From: DASTRU01 sp035761045
Lineage (GTDB): Bacteria > Pseudomonadota > Gammaproteobacteria > Burkholderiales > Burkholderiaceae_E
Direction of reading: 5' to 3'
Length of the DNA: 9,868 bases
NCBI GenBank assembly: GCA_035761045.1
Contig: DASTRU010000217.1
Location: 1 to 9,868, forward strand
Positions 1 through 6,671 of this stretch are shown here, piece by piece; position 1 is the stretch's first letter, and each line of letters begins with the position of its first letter. The notes under the pieces were generated by a model. The model saw only the letters and a list, made by a program, of their open reading frames with translations. It was not told the DNA's origin and ran no database searches. A program made the translations under genes and the position numbers.

Positions 1-186
1 CTCGTACCCGTTGGTGAGACGCACCTTCGCAACCTTGCGCAAGGCAGAGTTCGGTTTTTTAGGAGTTGTGGTGTAGACGCGAGTGCAGACGCCGCGCTTT
101 TGCGGGCAGTCATTAAGCGCCGGGCTCTTGCTCTTAGCGCGCTCCATAACGCGCGGCTTGCGAACGAGTTGGGCAATGGTCGGCAT
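1..186 (-). CDS. rpsL: 30S ribosomal protein S12, N-terminal 62 residues (3' end outside window)
   Basis: This encodes the start of ribosomal protein S12, which sits near the decoding centre of the small subunit and helps control translational accuracy. The visible protein begins [12 protein letters not shown] and contains the hallmark stretches [20 protein letters not shown] and [12 protein letters not shown], which leave no doubt about the family. Lysines 43 and 44 in the TPKKPNS loop correspond to the positions where streptomycin-resistance changes occur in E. coli. Both are lysine here, so this part is wild type. The second resistance region, near residue 88, is outside the window. The ATG at 186 is the expected S12 start, but the sequence before it (TTTGGACTGGAC) is only a weak ribosome binding site. 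The frame runs to base 1 without a stop, so the gene continues leftwards, where family knowledge suggests rpsG, fusA and tuf. A strong promoter lies about 190 bp upstream. Confidence 0.97.
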   Translation of the reverse strand, partial: MPTIAQLVRKPRVMERAKSKSPALNDCPQKRGVCTRVYTTTPKKPNSALRKVAKVRLTNGYE

Positions 187-209
187 GTCCAGTCCAAATT
201 GGGGGCGAT

Positions 210-276
210 GCGCCTACGATTAAATGGCGCTACGCAATCTTTGAAAACCGGAACCGGAGGGCGCGCCTTACGGCGC
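210..276 (-). promoter_or_regulatory. rpsL leader with repeated GCGCC/GGCGC hairpins
   Basis: Two GCGCC/GGCGC inverted repeats fall in the presumed untranslated leader of rpsL. One pairs 263-267 with 272-276 around a 4-nt loop that reads GUAA in the transcript, a GNRA tetraloop. The other pairs 210-214 with 226-230 around 11 nt. The four arms could also pair with each other in other combinations. The inverted repeats are plain in the sequence. Any role in controlling translation or transcription is inference, since short GC-rich repeats arise easily in such DNA. Confidence 0.25.
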
Positions 277-373
277 AGCAATGGGGGGCGATAACACCAA
301 CCAAAGAGCGCCGGGGGAACGCACGCAGCAGGCTACAACTTAACTGCGCAAACCCCGGTTACAGGGAACCGCG

Positions 374-403
374 ATTATAGTCATGACGCAAGGACTCAGT
401 CAA
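374..403 (-). promoter_or_regulatory. sigma70 promoter for rpsL
   Basis: On the minus strand a -35 box TTGACT (398-403) is followed by an 18-bp spacer and a perfect -10 box TATAAT (374-379). Transcription would start near 366 and give an untranslated leader of about 180 nt before the rpsL ATG. This is the best promoter match I see in the window, as expected for a ribosomal protein operon. It lies in the 255-bp gap (187-441) between the protease stop and rpsL, in which I see no gene. The boxes were read by eye and the start site is inferred. Confidence 0.75.
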
Positions 404-441
404 CGAAGCCGCCATCGATGCAACACGTTTTCGAAAGTGCC

Positions 442-1608
442 TTATTCAGCAAGCGGCATGGGGGCTGGCTTGGGTCGTTGCCCCACCTCCACCACGACAC
501 GCTGCTCTTTCTTATTTCGCACAAGCGTTAGTTCCGTCTTGGTGCCAGGCTTGATTTGAGAAATGAGATTGAGCATCGCGGTCGAGTCAGTCACGCGGGT
601 TCCACCCACCGAGATCAACAGGTCACCGGTACGCACACCAGCCTTCTCCGCGGGCCCGCCGCGGACCACCCCAGCAATGATCGCCCCATCCCGACGCGGC
701 AAGTTAAACGCCTCCGCGAGCTCGGGCGTAATGTCTTGCGTCTCCACTCCGATGTAGCCGCGCACCACCTGACCAGACGACACGATGCTGTCGAGCACTT
801 GCTTTGCCGTGCTCGCCGGCGTGGCAAATCCAATGCCAAGCGACGTCCCAGACCTTGAGTAAATCGCGGTGTTAATGCCGAGCAAATTGCCGTTCACATC
901 CACCAAGGCGCCGCCGGAGTTGCCAGGATTGATCGCGGCGTCGGTTTGAATGAAGTTTTCAAAAGTGTTGATACCGAGCTGGCTTCGCCCAGTAGCCGAG
1001 ACGATGCCCATCGTCACGCTCGAACCAAAGCCGAAGGGATTACCGATAGCCAACACCACGTCACCCACTCTAGCCTGTTCGGACTGAGCGAACGCGATGG
1101 AAGGAAGCGCGGGCAAATTGATTTTCAGTACGGCAAGATCAGTCTCGGGATCGGCACCGACAACGGCTGCATCGGCCTTGCGCCCATCCGAAAGCGCGAC
1201 CTCAATTTCATCGGCCGCCTCCACAACATGATTGTTCGTGAGCACGTAACCCTGAGCACTGACGATAACGCCCGACCCAAGGCTTGCCGCTTGCTCCGCC
1301 TCGTTGCCTTGGCGGTCACCGAAGAACCGCTTGAACAATGGGTCGTCGGAAAACGGGTTTCCGGACCGGCGCACTTCCTTGGTCGTGTAGATGTTGACGA
1401 CCGCAGGCATGGCCCGCCGCGCTGCCTCCGCATAGCTTGACGCCGTGACGGCGCCTCCAGCCGAAACCGGGGAGATTTGCTGCGTGATGACGGGCACCCA
1501 ATTGCTTCGCGAGGGCAACCACTCCGGCTTGAGCGTGGCGACAACGAATAACGCCGCCAGCATCACGGTGGACGCTTGCGCAAAAATTAGCCACAGCCGC
1601 CTAAACAT
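442..1608 (-). CDS. degS: membrane-anchored DegS/AlgW-type serine protease (trypsin fold plus one PDZ domain)
   Basis: A 388-residue HtrA-family protease expected to act in the periplasm. In DegS and AlgW the PDZ domain senses misfolded outer-membrane proteins, and the protease then cuts the anti-sigma factor that restrains the envelope-stress sigma factor. Residues about 4-25 form one hydrophobic segment that would act as an uncleaved inner-membrane anchor. The trypsin-like domain follows with a complete triad: His127 in TNNHVVEA, Asp157 in DPETDLAVLKI and Ser231 in the GNSGGALV loop. A single PDZ domain (roughly residues 285-375) and a short proline-rich tail end the protein. One PDZ plus an anchor separates it from two-PDZ DegP/DegQ. 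A TTG six codons upstream could extend the frame, but the ATG at 1608 has AAGGTG eight bases before it and gives a sensible membrane segment. It follows mscL by 75 nt on the same strand. No anti-sigma partner is in view, so the substrate is inferred from the family. Confidence 0.88.
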   Translation of the reverse strand: MFRRLWLIFAQASTVMLAALFVVATLKPEWLPSRSNWVPVITQQISPVSAGGAVTASSYAEAARRAMPAVVNIYTTKEVRRSGNPFSDDPLFKRFFGDRQGNEAEQAASLGSGVIVSAQGYVLTNNHVVEAADEIEVALSDGRKADAAVVGADPETDLAVLKINLPALPSIAFAQSEQARVGDVVLAIGNPFGFGSSVTMGIVSATGRSQLGINTFENFIQTDAAINPGNSGGALVDVNGNLLGINTAIYSRSGTSLGIGFATPASTAKQVLDSIVSSGQVVRGYIGVETQDITPELAEAFNLPRRDGAIIAGVVRGGPAEKAGVRTGDLLISVGGTRVTDSTAMLNLISQIKPGTKTELTLVRNKKEQRVVVEVGQRPKPAPMPLAE

Positions 1609-1683
1609 CACGGAGGCACCTTTCAAATTGACAAGACATGTCGATTTTAGGCGACGTTGTTTGATAAGCCGCCAACCCAGAAC

Positions 1684-2112
1684 TTAGCGCTTTAAGGAAT
1701 CGCGGATCTCGCGCAATAAGAGGACGTCCTCGGATGGCCCCGCGGACGCCGGATTCAAATCGATCGACCCTTTTGCTTTATTAATGAATTTGACAAGAAA
1801 GAAAATCGCGAAGGCGAGCAAGAGAAAGTTAATGAGCGCCGTCAAAAATGCTCCATACCCGAACACCGTGGCGCCCGCCTTTACGAGGGATTCGTAAGTC
1901 ATCGGACCGGAATACCCCTCGGGCAATTTGATGATCCAAAAAAGATTAGTGAAATCGGGTTTACCGATAACGGCACCGATGATCGGGTTAATCAGGTCGC
2001 GCACGATGGAGTCCACGATTTTGCCGAACGCGGCTCCGATAATTACGCCCACCGCCAGATCGATCACATTGCCGCGCACGGCGAAATTACGGAACTCTTT
2101 TAGGACGCTCAT
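1684..2112 (-). CDS. mscL: large-conductance mechanosensitive channel MscL
   Basis: A 142-residue inner-membrane channel that opens under high membrane tension and releases solutes during hypo-osmotic shock. The family works as a pentamer. The N-terminus [20 protein letters not shown] is the classic MscL amphipathic helix leading into the pore-lining first membrane helix (about residues 15-44, rich in Gly and Ala). A periplasmic loop follows at about 45-75, then the second membrane helix at about 82-108, and a charged C-terminal helix ending [12 protein letters not shown]. Length and layout are normal. The frame is open a further 43 codons upstream, but the ATG at 2112 gives the conserved N-terminus and has GGAG five bases before it. 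The gene lies back to back with petA across a 214-bp gap and ahead of the protease on the same strand. I could not pick out a convincing promoter for it. Confidence 0.96.
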   Translation of the reverse strand: MSVLKEFRNFAVRGNVIDLAVGVIIGAAFGKIVDSIVRDLINPIIGAVIGKPDFTNLFWIIKLPEGYSGPMTYESLVKAGATVFGYGAFLTALINFLLLAFAIFFLVKFINKAKGSIDLNPASAGPSEDVLLLREIRDSLKR

Positions 2113-2173
2113 ATCCACTCCAAGGGTAACGTTTAGTCGATAAAGCGATTTTGCACGGAGGAACGGATGGGGC

Positions 2174-2208
2174 CGACCTTTCGTGGCTTTAATTGATTCC
2201 GTTAGAAT
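2174..2208 (+). promoter_or_regulatory. candidate promoter for petABC
   Basis: In the 214-bp gap between the divergent mscL and petA genes there is a -10-like TAGAAT at 2203-2208 within the longer match GTTAGAATCGCG. The region 17-18 bp upstream (TTTCGTG, about 2179-2185) is a poor -35 match. If used, transcription would begin near 2215, leaving a leader of about 110 nt before the petA ATG. This is a by-eye assignment and the weak -35 makes it tentative. Activator binding could compensate, but no operator was recognised. Confidence 0.35.
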
Positions 2209-2326
2209 CGCGTGTTGCACTAAGCGCAAGTCGTTAAGCAACTTAGGCTTTTCATCGCGCCGCGGTCGCGTCAGCTATCTAAAAGCGCATCGCTTCACGG
2301 CACGACTCCCTCCGAGGAACGCATCC

Positions 2327-2953
2327 ATGAGCACCCCATCCACGGCCGCCCCACAACCTTCGGGCGACCTGCCGGTCGACACCTCGCGTCGCACCTGGTT
2401 GACCCTCACCTGCGGCGCAGGCGCGATCGCCGGTGTTGGCGTTGCCACCCCGTTTGTCATGAGCTTCGAACCCTCCGAACGTGCCAAAGCCGCCGGCGCG
2501 CCCGTCGAGGTGGATGTGACCGGCATGCAAGCCGGCGAACTCAAGACAGTGGAATGGCGAGGCAAACCGGTATGGATCTTGAAACGAGATCCATCAATGC
2601 TAGCTTCGCTAAAGAAAGTGGATGGCGAGTTAGCCGATCCAAATTCCCAACGTCCTGGTGTCACACCAAAATTCGCGCAAAACGAATGGCGCTCAATCAA
2701 GCCTGAGTTTCTCGTGGTGGTGGGTATTTGTTCGCATCTCGGCTGCTCTCCGTCGTCTCGTTTGCAACCGGGTCCGCAGCCCAACCTGCCGGACGATTGG
2801 CAAGGCGGCTTCCTCTGTCCGTGCCACGGCTCGACATTCGACGTGGCTGGCCGGGTCTACAAAAACAAACCGGCGCCCGACAATCTCGAAGTGCCGCCGT
2901 ATCACTACGTATCGGACTCCCGCATCCTTATTGGCGAGGACGGCAAGGCATAA
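2327..2953 (+). CDS. petA: Rieske iron-sulfur subunit of the cytochrome bc1 complex
   Basis: The 208-residue Rieske protein takes an electron from ubiquinol at the Qo site and passes it to cytochrome c1. The N-terminus carries a twin-arginine-like signal (SRRTWLT, residues 20-26) followed by a hydrophobic segment to about residue 47, which should be exported by Tat and kept as the membrane anchor. The cluster-binding boxes are intact. CSHLGC gives ligands Cys135 and His137 plus the disulfide cysteine Cys140. CPCHGS gives ligands Cys164 and His167 plus the partner cysteine Cys166. The frame is open 48 codons further upstream, but the ATG at 2327 gives the normal Rieske N-terminus and has GAGGAA just upstream. 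It heads petA-petB-petC, with 43 nt to petB. Confidence 0.96.
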   Translation: MSTPSTAAPQPSGDLPVDTSRRTWLTLTCGAGAIAGVGVATPFVMSFEPSERAKAAGAPVEVDVTGMQAGELKTVEWRGKPVWILKRDPSMLASLKKVDGELADPNSQRPGVTPKFAQNEWRSIKPEFLVVVGICSHLGCSPSSRLQPGPQPNLPDDWQGGFLCPCHGSTFDVAGRVYKNKPAPDNLEVPPYHYVSDSRILIGEDGKA

Positions 2954-2996
2954 CGCAATGCGCGTTCACTGCTGACACTGATCCTTGGAGACACGC

Positions 2997-4433
2997 ATGG
3001 CAAACACGAAGGTCGCCCCAAACGCGCACATCGGTAATGAAACTCGCGCCGACAAGTTGCTGGCTTGGGTGGACGAGCGCTTTCCGCTCACGTCCACCTG
3101 GAAAGCCCATTTGTCCGAGTACTACGCGCCCAAAAACTTTAACTTCTGGTACTTCTTTGGTTCGCTCGCGCTGCTGGTGTTGGTGATCCAAATCGTCACC
3201 GGCATTTTTTTGGTGATGAACTACAAGCCGGACGCGTCGCTGAACTCGTCGGGCATTCCGGTGGCCTTCGCAAGCGTTGAGTACATCATGCGTGAAGTGC
3301 CCTGGGGTTGGTTGATTCGCTACATGCATTCAACCGGTGCTAGCGCGTTCTTTGTCGTGGTGTATTTGCACATCGTGCGGGGCTTGATTTACGGCTCGTA
3401 TCGCAAGCCTCGCGAGCTCGTATGGATTTTTGGCGTCGCCATCTTCTTGTGCCTCATGGCCGAGGCCTTCTTCGGCTATCTGCTTCCTTGGGGCCAGATG
3501 TCGTATTGGGGCGCGCAAGTCATCGTGAACCTGTTCGCGGCGATTCCATTCATCGGCCCGGATTTGGCGGTGTGGATTCGCGGTGATTACGTGGTCGGTG
3601 ATGCAACGTTGAATCGCTTCTTTGCGTTCCACGTAATCGCGATTCCGTTGGTGTTACTCGGATTGATCGCCGCGCACATCATCGCATTGCATGAAGTGGG
3701 GTCGAACAATCCGGACGGCGTTGAGATCAAGACTCACAAAGACGACAAGACCGGTATCCCGCTCGACGGCATTCCGTTCCATCCCTATTACACCGTGCAT
3801 GACATTTTGGGCGTCTCGGTGTTTTTGATGGCGTTCTCGGCGGTGGTGTTCTTCGCGCCAGAACTGGGTGGTTATTTCCTCGAAGCCAATAACTTCATTC
3901 CGGCCGATCCGTTAAAGACGCCGTCGCATATCGCGCCGGTTTGGTACTTCACGCCGTTTTACTCAATGCTGCGCGCCACGACCGATACCTTCACCTGGGC
4001 ATTGGTTGCGGGAGCCGTGTTGGGCGCGGCCGGGATCTTCTTGCGCGCGCCGTTCAAGCTGCCCATTCGCTTAGCCGCAACGGTGGTGCTACTTGCCGTC
4101 GCGGTTGCGTTGCGTATTTTCGACGCGAAGTTTTGGGGCGTGGTCATCATGGGCGGCGCGGTGGTGATCCTGTTCTTCGTGCCATGGCTTGATCATTCGC
4201 CGGTCCGCTCGATTCGTTACCGGCCGACTTGGAACAAATGGCTGTACATGGCCTTCTTCGCCAACTTCGTTGTCCTTGGCTACTTGGGCATTCAACCGCC
4301 GTCGGCCATTGGTCAAATCATTTCTCAAGTCGGCACCTTGTTCTATCTCGGCTTTTTCTTGCTGATGCCGATTTGGAGTCAATTAGGTTCGTTCAAGCCG
4401 GTACCCAGTCGCGTTACCTTTTCAGTGCACTGA
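2997..4433 (+). CDS. petB: cytochrome b subunit of the cytochrome bc1 complex
   Basis: A 478-residue integral membrane subunit that holds both b haems and both quinone sites. The haem ligands are His111 and His125 on helix B and His212 and His227 on helix D. The Qo region is complete, with GYLLPWGQMSYWGA (residues 160-173) and a PVWY motif at 314-317 (HIAPVWYFTPFY) in place of the mitochondrial PEWY. From memory, PVWY is the form usual in beta- and gammaproteobacteria. It is a full-length cytochrome b, not the split b6/subunit IV form. It is longer than the roughly 430-440 residues usual in alphaproteobacteria, with extra hydrophobic sequence at about 355-395, which I recall from other betaproteobacteria. 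The ATG at 2997 has GGAG seven bases upstream and is preferred over a TTG at 2985. It sits between petA and petC, with 28 nt to petC. Confidence 0.97.
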   Translation: MANTKVAPNAHIGNETRADKLLAWVDERFPLTSTWKAHLSEYYAPKNFNFWYFFGSLALLVLVIQIVTGIFLVMNYKPDASLNSSGIPVAFASVEYIMREVPWGWLIRYMHSTGASAFFVVVYLHIVRGLIYGSYRKPRELVWIFGVAIFLCLMAEAFFGYLLPWGQMSYWGAQVIVNLFAAIPFIGPDLAVWIRGDYVVGDATLNRFFAFHVIAIPLVLLGLIAAHIIALHEVGSNNPDGVEIKTHKDDKTGIPLDGIPFHPYYTVHDILGVSVFLMAFSAVVFFAPELGGYFLEANNFIPADPLKTPSHIAPVWYFTPFYSMLRATTDTFTWALVAGAVLGAAGIFLRAPFKLPIRLAATVVLLAVAVALRIFDAKFWGVVIMGGAVVILFFVPWLDHSPVRSIRYRPTWNKWLYMAFFANFVVLGYLGIQPPSAIGQIISQVGTLFYLGFFLLMPIWSQLGSFKPVPSRVTFSVH

Positions 4434-4461
4434 CACGAGCTGAACAGGAAAGAAAATCACG

Positions 4462-5322
4462 ATGAAAAAGCTGCTTGCTCTGCTCGCCTTCGCAATTGGT
4501 ACCGCGGCGCCGCTTGCGCATGCGTCCGAGTCCTCGATATCGCTCGACCATTTCCCGGCGCACAAACTTAAAAGCCTGCCGGCGCTGCAAAACGGCGCCA
4601 AGTTGTTCGTTAATTACTGCCTTAATTGCCATGCCACCTCGGCCATGCGGTACAACCGCTTGCAAGAGCTTGGCCTGACACCGGAGCAAATCTCCGAGTC
4701 GCTGCTGTTTTCAAGCACGAAGGTGGGCGATCTCATGACGATCGCGGCGAAGCCCGCCGACCAAAAGGTTTGGTTTGGCGCGCCGCCGCCGGATTTATCG
4801 CTCACGGCTCGCTCGCGCTCGAGTCCTTCGGGGAGCGGCGCTTCGTGGATCTATACCTACTTGCGTAGCTTCTATCGGGACGCCGAGCGTCCCACGGGTT
4901 GGAACAACACCGTGTTCGCGAATGTGAACATGCCGCACGTGTTGTGGGAGTTGCAAGGCGCGCGCACCCTCACGCAAGAGGAAACCAAAAAGGTGGCCGA
5001 CCCTGCGACGAAGTCCGAGAAATGGGCACGCGTCACCACCACGTGGGACGAGTTCGGTGTCAAAACCGTCAAGCAAGATGCATTACCCGAGGGTGGTCAT
5101 TACCACGAAGGTATTGGTCGGATCGATTGGAAGGCGCTCGAACCCGACAAGGCGCGGGCATACGACGAACAGATTGCTGATATCGTGGCTTACATGTCGT
5201 GGGTCGCGGAGCCCGTGCTTTCAACACGTTATCGGCTGGGCGTGATCGTGCTGATGTTCCTCGGCGTGTTTAGCGTGCTCGCATGGGGTTTGAATCGCGC
5301 GTATTGGAAAAACATTAAATAA
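4462..5322 (+). CDS. petC: cytochrome c1 subunit of the cytochrome bc1 complex
   Basis: A 286-residue c-type cytochrome that receives electrons from the Rieske protein and hands them to a soluble cytochrome c. A Sec signal peptide (MKKLLALLAFAIGTAAPLAHA, with cleavage likely after residue 21) is followed by the haem-binding motif CLNCH, where Cys53 and Cys56 attach haem and His57 is the axial ligand. The likely sixth ligand is Met157 in NVNMPHVLWELQG. A single C-terminal membrane helix (about 259-279) ends in LNRAYWKNIK, which anchors the protein with its haem domain in the periplasm. The stretch from about residue 167 to 222 is charged and seems longer than in betaproteobacterial homologues I remember (about 250 residues in total). 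The ATG at 4462 has AGGAAAG upstream at a rather long distance. It is the last pet gene before a hairpin at 5365-5391. Confidence 0.95.
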   Translation: MKKLLALLAFAIGTAAPLAHASESSISLDHFPAHKLKSLPALQNGAKLFVNYCLNCHATSAMRYNRLQELGLTPEQISESLLFSSTKVGDLMTIAAKPADQKVWFGAPPPDLSLTARSRSSPSGSGASWIYTYLRSFYRDAERPTGWNNTVFANVNMPHVLWELQGARTLTQEETKKVADPATKSEKWARVTTTWDEFGVKTVKQDALPEGGHYHEGIGRIDWKALEPDKARAYDEQIADIVAYMSWVAEPVLSTRYRLGVIVLMFLGVFSVLAWGLNRAYWKNIK

Positions 5323-5364
5323 ACGGACTTTGCGCCGTTGGACTCATCGCGGCGCGACCCCTCA

Positions 5365-5391
5365 CGAAGGTGACCTCGAAGGTCACCTTCG
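5365..5391 (+). terminator. 11-bp perfect hairpin between petC and sspA, also a tandem dyad
   Basis: CGAAGGTGACC (5365-5375) and GGTCACCTTCG (5381-5391) form a perfect 11-bp inverted repeat around the 5-nt loop TCGAA. It lies 42 nt after the petC stop and 19 nt before the sspA ATG, where a terminator would be expected. The sequence after it (GCATTTCTAG) has only a short, broken T run, so any intrinsic terminator here would be weak. The same bases also read as two tandem 12-mers, CGAAGGTGACCT and CGAAGGTCACCT, each holding an AGGTSACCT dyad, which fits a protein-binding operator as well. I favour terminator or attenuator, but not strongly. Confidence 0.55.
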
Positions 5392-5410
5392 GCATTTCTA
5401 GGGAACAGTA

Positions 5411-6022
5411 ATGATGATTTTGTACTCCGGTACCACCTGCCCTTTCAGCCAACGTTGCCGTCTCGTTCTTTTCGAGAAGGGCATGGACTTTGAAATTCGC
5501 GATGTCGATCTCTTCAATAAGCCCGAAGACATCAGCGTGATGAATCCTTATGGGCAAGTACCGATTCTCGTGGAGCGCGATCTCACGCTATACGAATCAA
5601 ACATCATTAACGAATACATCGACGAGCGCTTCCCGCATCCGCAATTGATGCCGGCCGATCCTGTCGCGCGCGCGAAAACGCGTTTGTTTCTGTTCACGAT
5701 CGAGAAGGAAATTTTTTCTCACGTGAGCGTGTTGGAAAACCGTAGCCCCAAGGGTCAGGAAAAGGCGCAGGAAAAAGCACGTCAATCGATCCGCGATCAA
5801 CTCACGCAACTCGCGCCGCTATTTCAAAAAAATAAGTACTGGCTTGGCGAGGATTTTTCGATGATCGACGTTGCCATCGCGCCGCTGTTATGGCGCCTTG
5901 ATCATTACGGCATCGAACTGCCCAAGAGCGCGGCGCCCGTGATGAAGTATGGCGAACGTGTGTTTAGCCGACCGGCGTACATCGAAGCGCTAACACCTTC
6001 CGAAAAGGTAATGCGCCGGTAA
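5411..6022 (+). CDS. sspA: stringent starvation protein A (GST-fold regulator)
   Basis: A 203-residue cytoplasmic protein of the SspA family. In enterobacteria SspA binds RNA polymerase with sigma70 and alters transcription under starvation and acid stress. A glutathione S-transferase-like fold is recognisable. The thioredoxin-like N-terminal domain spans about residues 1-78, with the motif NPYGQVPILVERDLTLYES containing the cis-proline loop. An all-helical C-terminal domain contains LGEDFSMIDVAIAPLLWRLD (about 145-164). The family phrase EYIDERFPHPQLMP is present. Unlike E. coli SspA, it has a glutaredoxin-like CPFS motif at residues 10-13 with a further Cys at 16, as I recall for neisserial and other betaproteobacterial SspA. 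GGGAA lies just upstream, and two adjacent ATG codons (5411 and 5414) are both possible starts. sspB follows after 38 nt. Confidence 0.94.
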   Translation: MMILYSGTTCPFSQRCRLVLFEKGMDFEIRDVDLFNKPEDISVMNPYGQVPILVERDLTLYESNIINEYIDERFPHPQLMPADPVARAKTRLFLFTIEKEIFSHVSVLENRSPKGQEKAQEKARQSIRDQLTQLAPLFQKNKYWLGEDFSMIDVAIAPLLWRLDHYGIELPKSAAPVMKYGERVFSRPAYIEALTPSEKVMRR

Positions 6023-6060
6023 GACTGACAGTAGCCTTCTTCCAAGCGTAGACTGCCGCC

Positions 6061-6534
6061 ATGGCTGACATCTCCACCAAGCCGTATCTCATTCGCGCGC
6101 TATACGAATGGTGCGGCGATAGCGGCTACACGCCGTATATCGCTGTTCAAGTGGATGAGCGCACGAAGGTACCGCGCGAGTTCGTGAAAAACGGCGAGAT
6201 TGTTTTGAACGTTTCCCCGCTTGCCACCAACCGATTGGTGATTGATAACGAAGCGGTGAGCTTTCAAGCGCGATTTGGCGGCAGCGCGCGTGATTTGTGG
6301 ATCCCGATCGACAACATCGTGTCGATTTACGCGAAGGAAACTGGGCATGGCATGGCATTCGAAGTGTCTAAAATGCCAGCCGTGCCGATGGACGAGGCAC
6401 AGAGCAACGAGGAGCCGCAAGAGCGCAAACCGTTGACGGCGGTACCGTCGTCTGACACCGATACGTCTGAGTCACCGCCCTCACCTCCACCGCCGTCACC
6501 CGGTGGACGACCGCAACTTAAGCGCGTGAAGTAA
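6061..6534 (+). CDS. sspB: ClpXP protease specificity-enhancing factor SspB
   Basis: A 157-residue adaptor that binds ssrA-tagged polypeptides from stalled ribosomes and delivers them to the ClpXP protease. The folded substrate-binding domain covers about residues 5-105, with the conserved opening KPYLIRALYEWC and later LNVSPLATNRL and FGGSARDLWIPI. A disordered, acidic and proline-rich linker (about 106-147, including SPPSPPPPSPGG) follows. The tail GGRPQLKRVK (148-157) matches the ClpX-binding motif at the end of E. coli SspB, so the adaptor appears functional at both ends. The ribosome binding site before the ATG at 6061 is poor. Its position 38 nt after sspA suggests one message. The sspA-sspB pair is conserved in proteobacteria. 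A tRNA gene begins 25 nt after the stop. Confidence 0.95.
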   Translation: MADISTKPYLIRALYEWCGDSGYTPYIAVQVDERTKVPREFVKNGEIVLNVSPLATNRLVIDNEAVSFQARFGGSARDLWIPIDNIVSIYAKETGHGMAFEVSKMPAVPMDEAQSNEEPQERKPLTAVPSSDTDTSESPPSPPPPSPGGRPQLKRVK

Positions 6535-6559
6535 CGAAAGAATTAGGGTTGTAGTAAAC

Positions 6560-6635
6560 GCCGCCTTAGCTCAGTTGGTAGAGCAACCGCCTTGTAAGCG
6601 GTAGGTCATCTGTTCGAGTCAGATAGGCGGCACCA
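6560..6635 (+). tRNA. tRNA-Thr (anticodon TGT)
   Basis: These 76 bases fold into a full cloverleaf. The 7-bp acceptor stem pairs GCCGCCT with AGGCGGC. The D stem is GCTC/GAGC around an 8-nt loop containing TTGGTA. The anticodon stem is ACCGC/GCGGT with loop CTTGTAA, giving anticodon TGT at 6593-6595. The T stem is ATCTG/CAGAT with loop TTCGAGT. The 3' CCA is encoded. The T stem is unusually A+T-rich for a GC-rich host but fully paired. The gene stands alone between sspB and the convergent acetyltransferase. No separate promoter was convincing in the short upstream gap, so read-through from sspAB followed by processing is possible. Confidence 0.96.
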
Positions 6636-6671
6636 CCTCATGAAATGCTTGCCGTTGCGTGACGGTGCAAT

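Noticed and set aside
100..294. Short plus-strand open frame running from rpsL into its leader
   Set aside because: It overlaps rpsL and the rpsL leader on the opposite strand, has no ribosome binding site and encodes a low-complexity Arg/Leu-rich peptide.
946..1440. Plus-strand open frame of 164 codons opposite the protease gene
   Set aside because: It covers the reverse strand of the catalytic-domain codons of the DegS-like protease and shows no family motif or ribosome binding site.
1609..1683. Promoter for the protease gene with a TAAAAT -10 box
   Set aside because: The TAAAAT is present on the minus strand, but the nearest -35 candidate (TTGGCG) is 20 bp away, too far for a normal sigma70 promoter. 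Read-through from mscL is equally likely.
6648..6670. Possible bidirectional terminator (TTGCCGT with ACGGTGCAA) between the tRNA and the acetyltransferase
   Set aside because: The stem is short and has a 2-nt bulge, and no T run follows on either strand.
6624..6671. tRNA-Thr 3' end as an attachment site for a mobile element
   Set aside because: No integrase, no second copy of the tRNA 3' end and no change in gene type were seen nearby. The flanking genes are conserved housekeeping genes.
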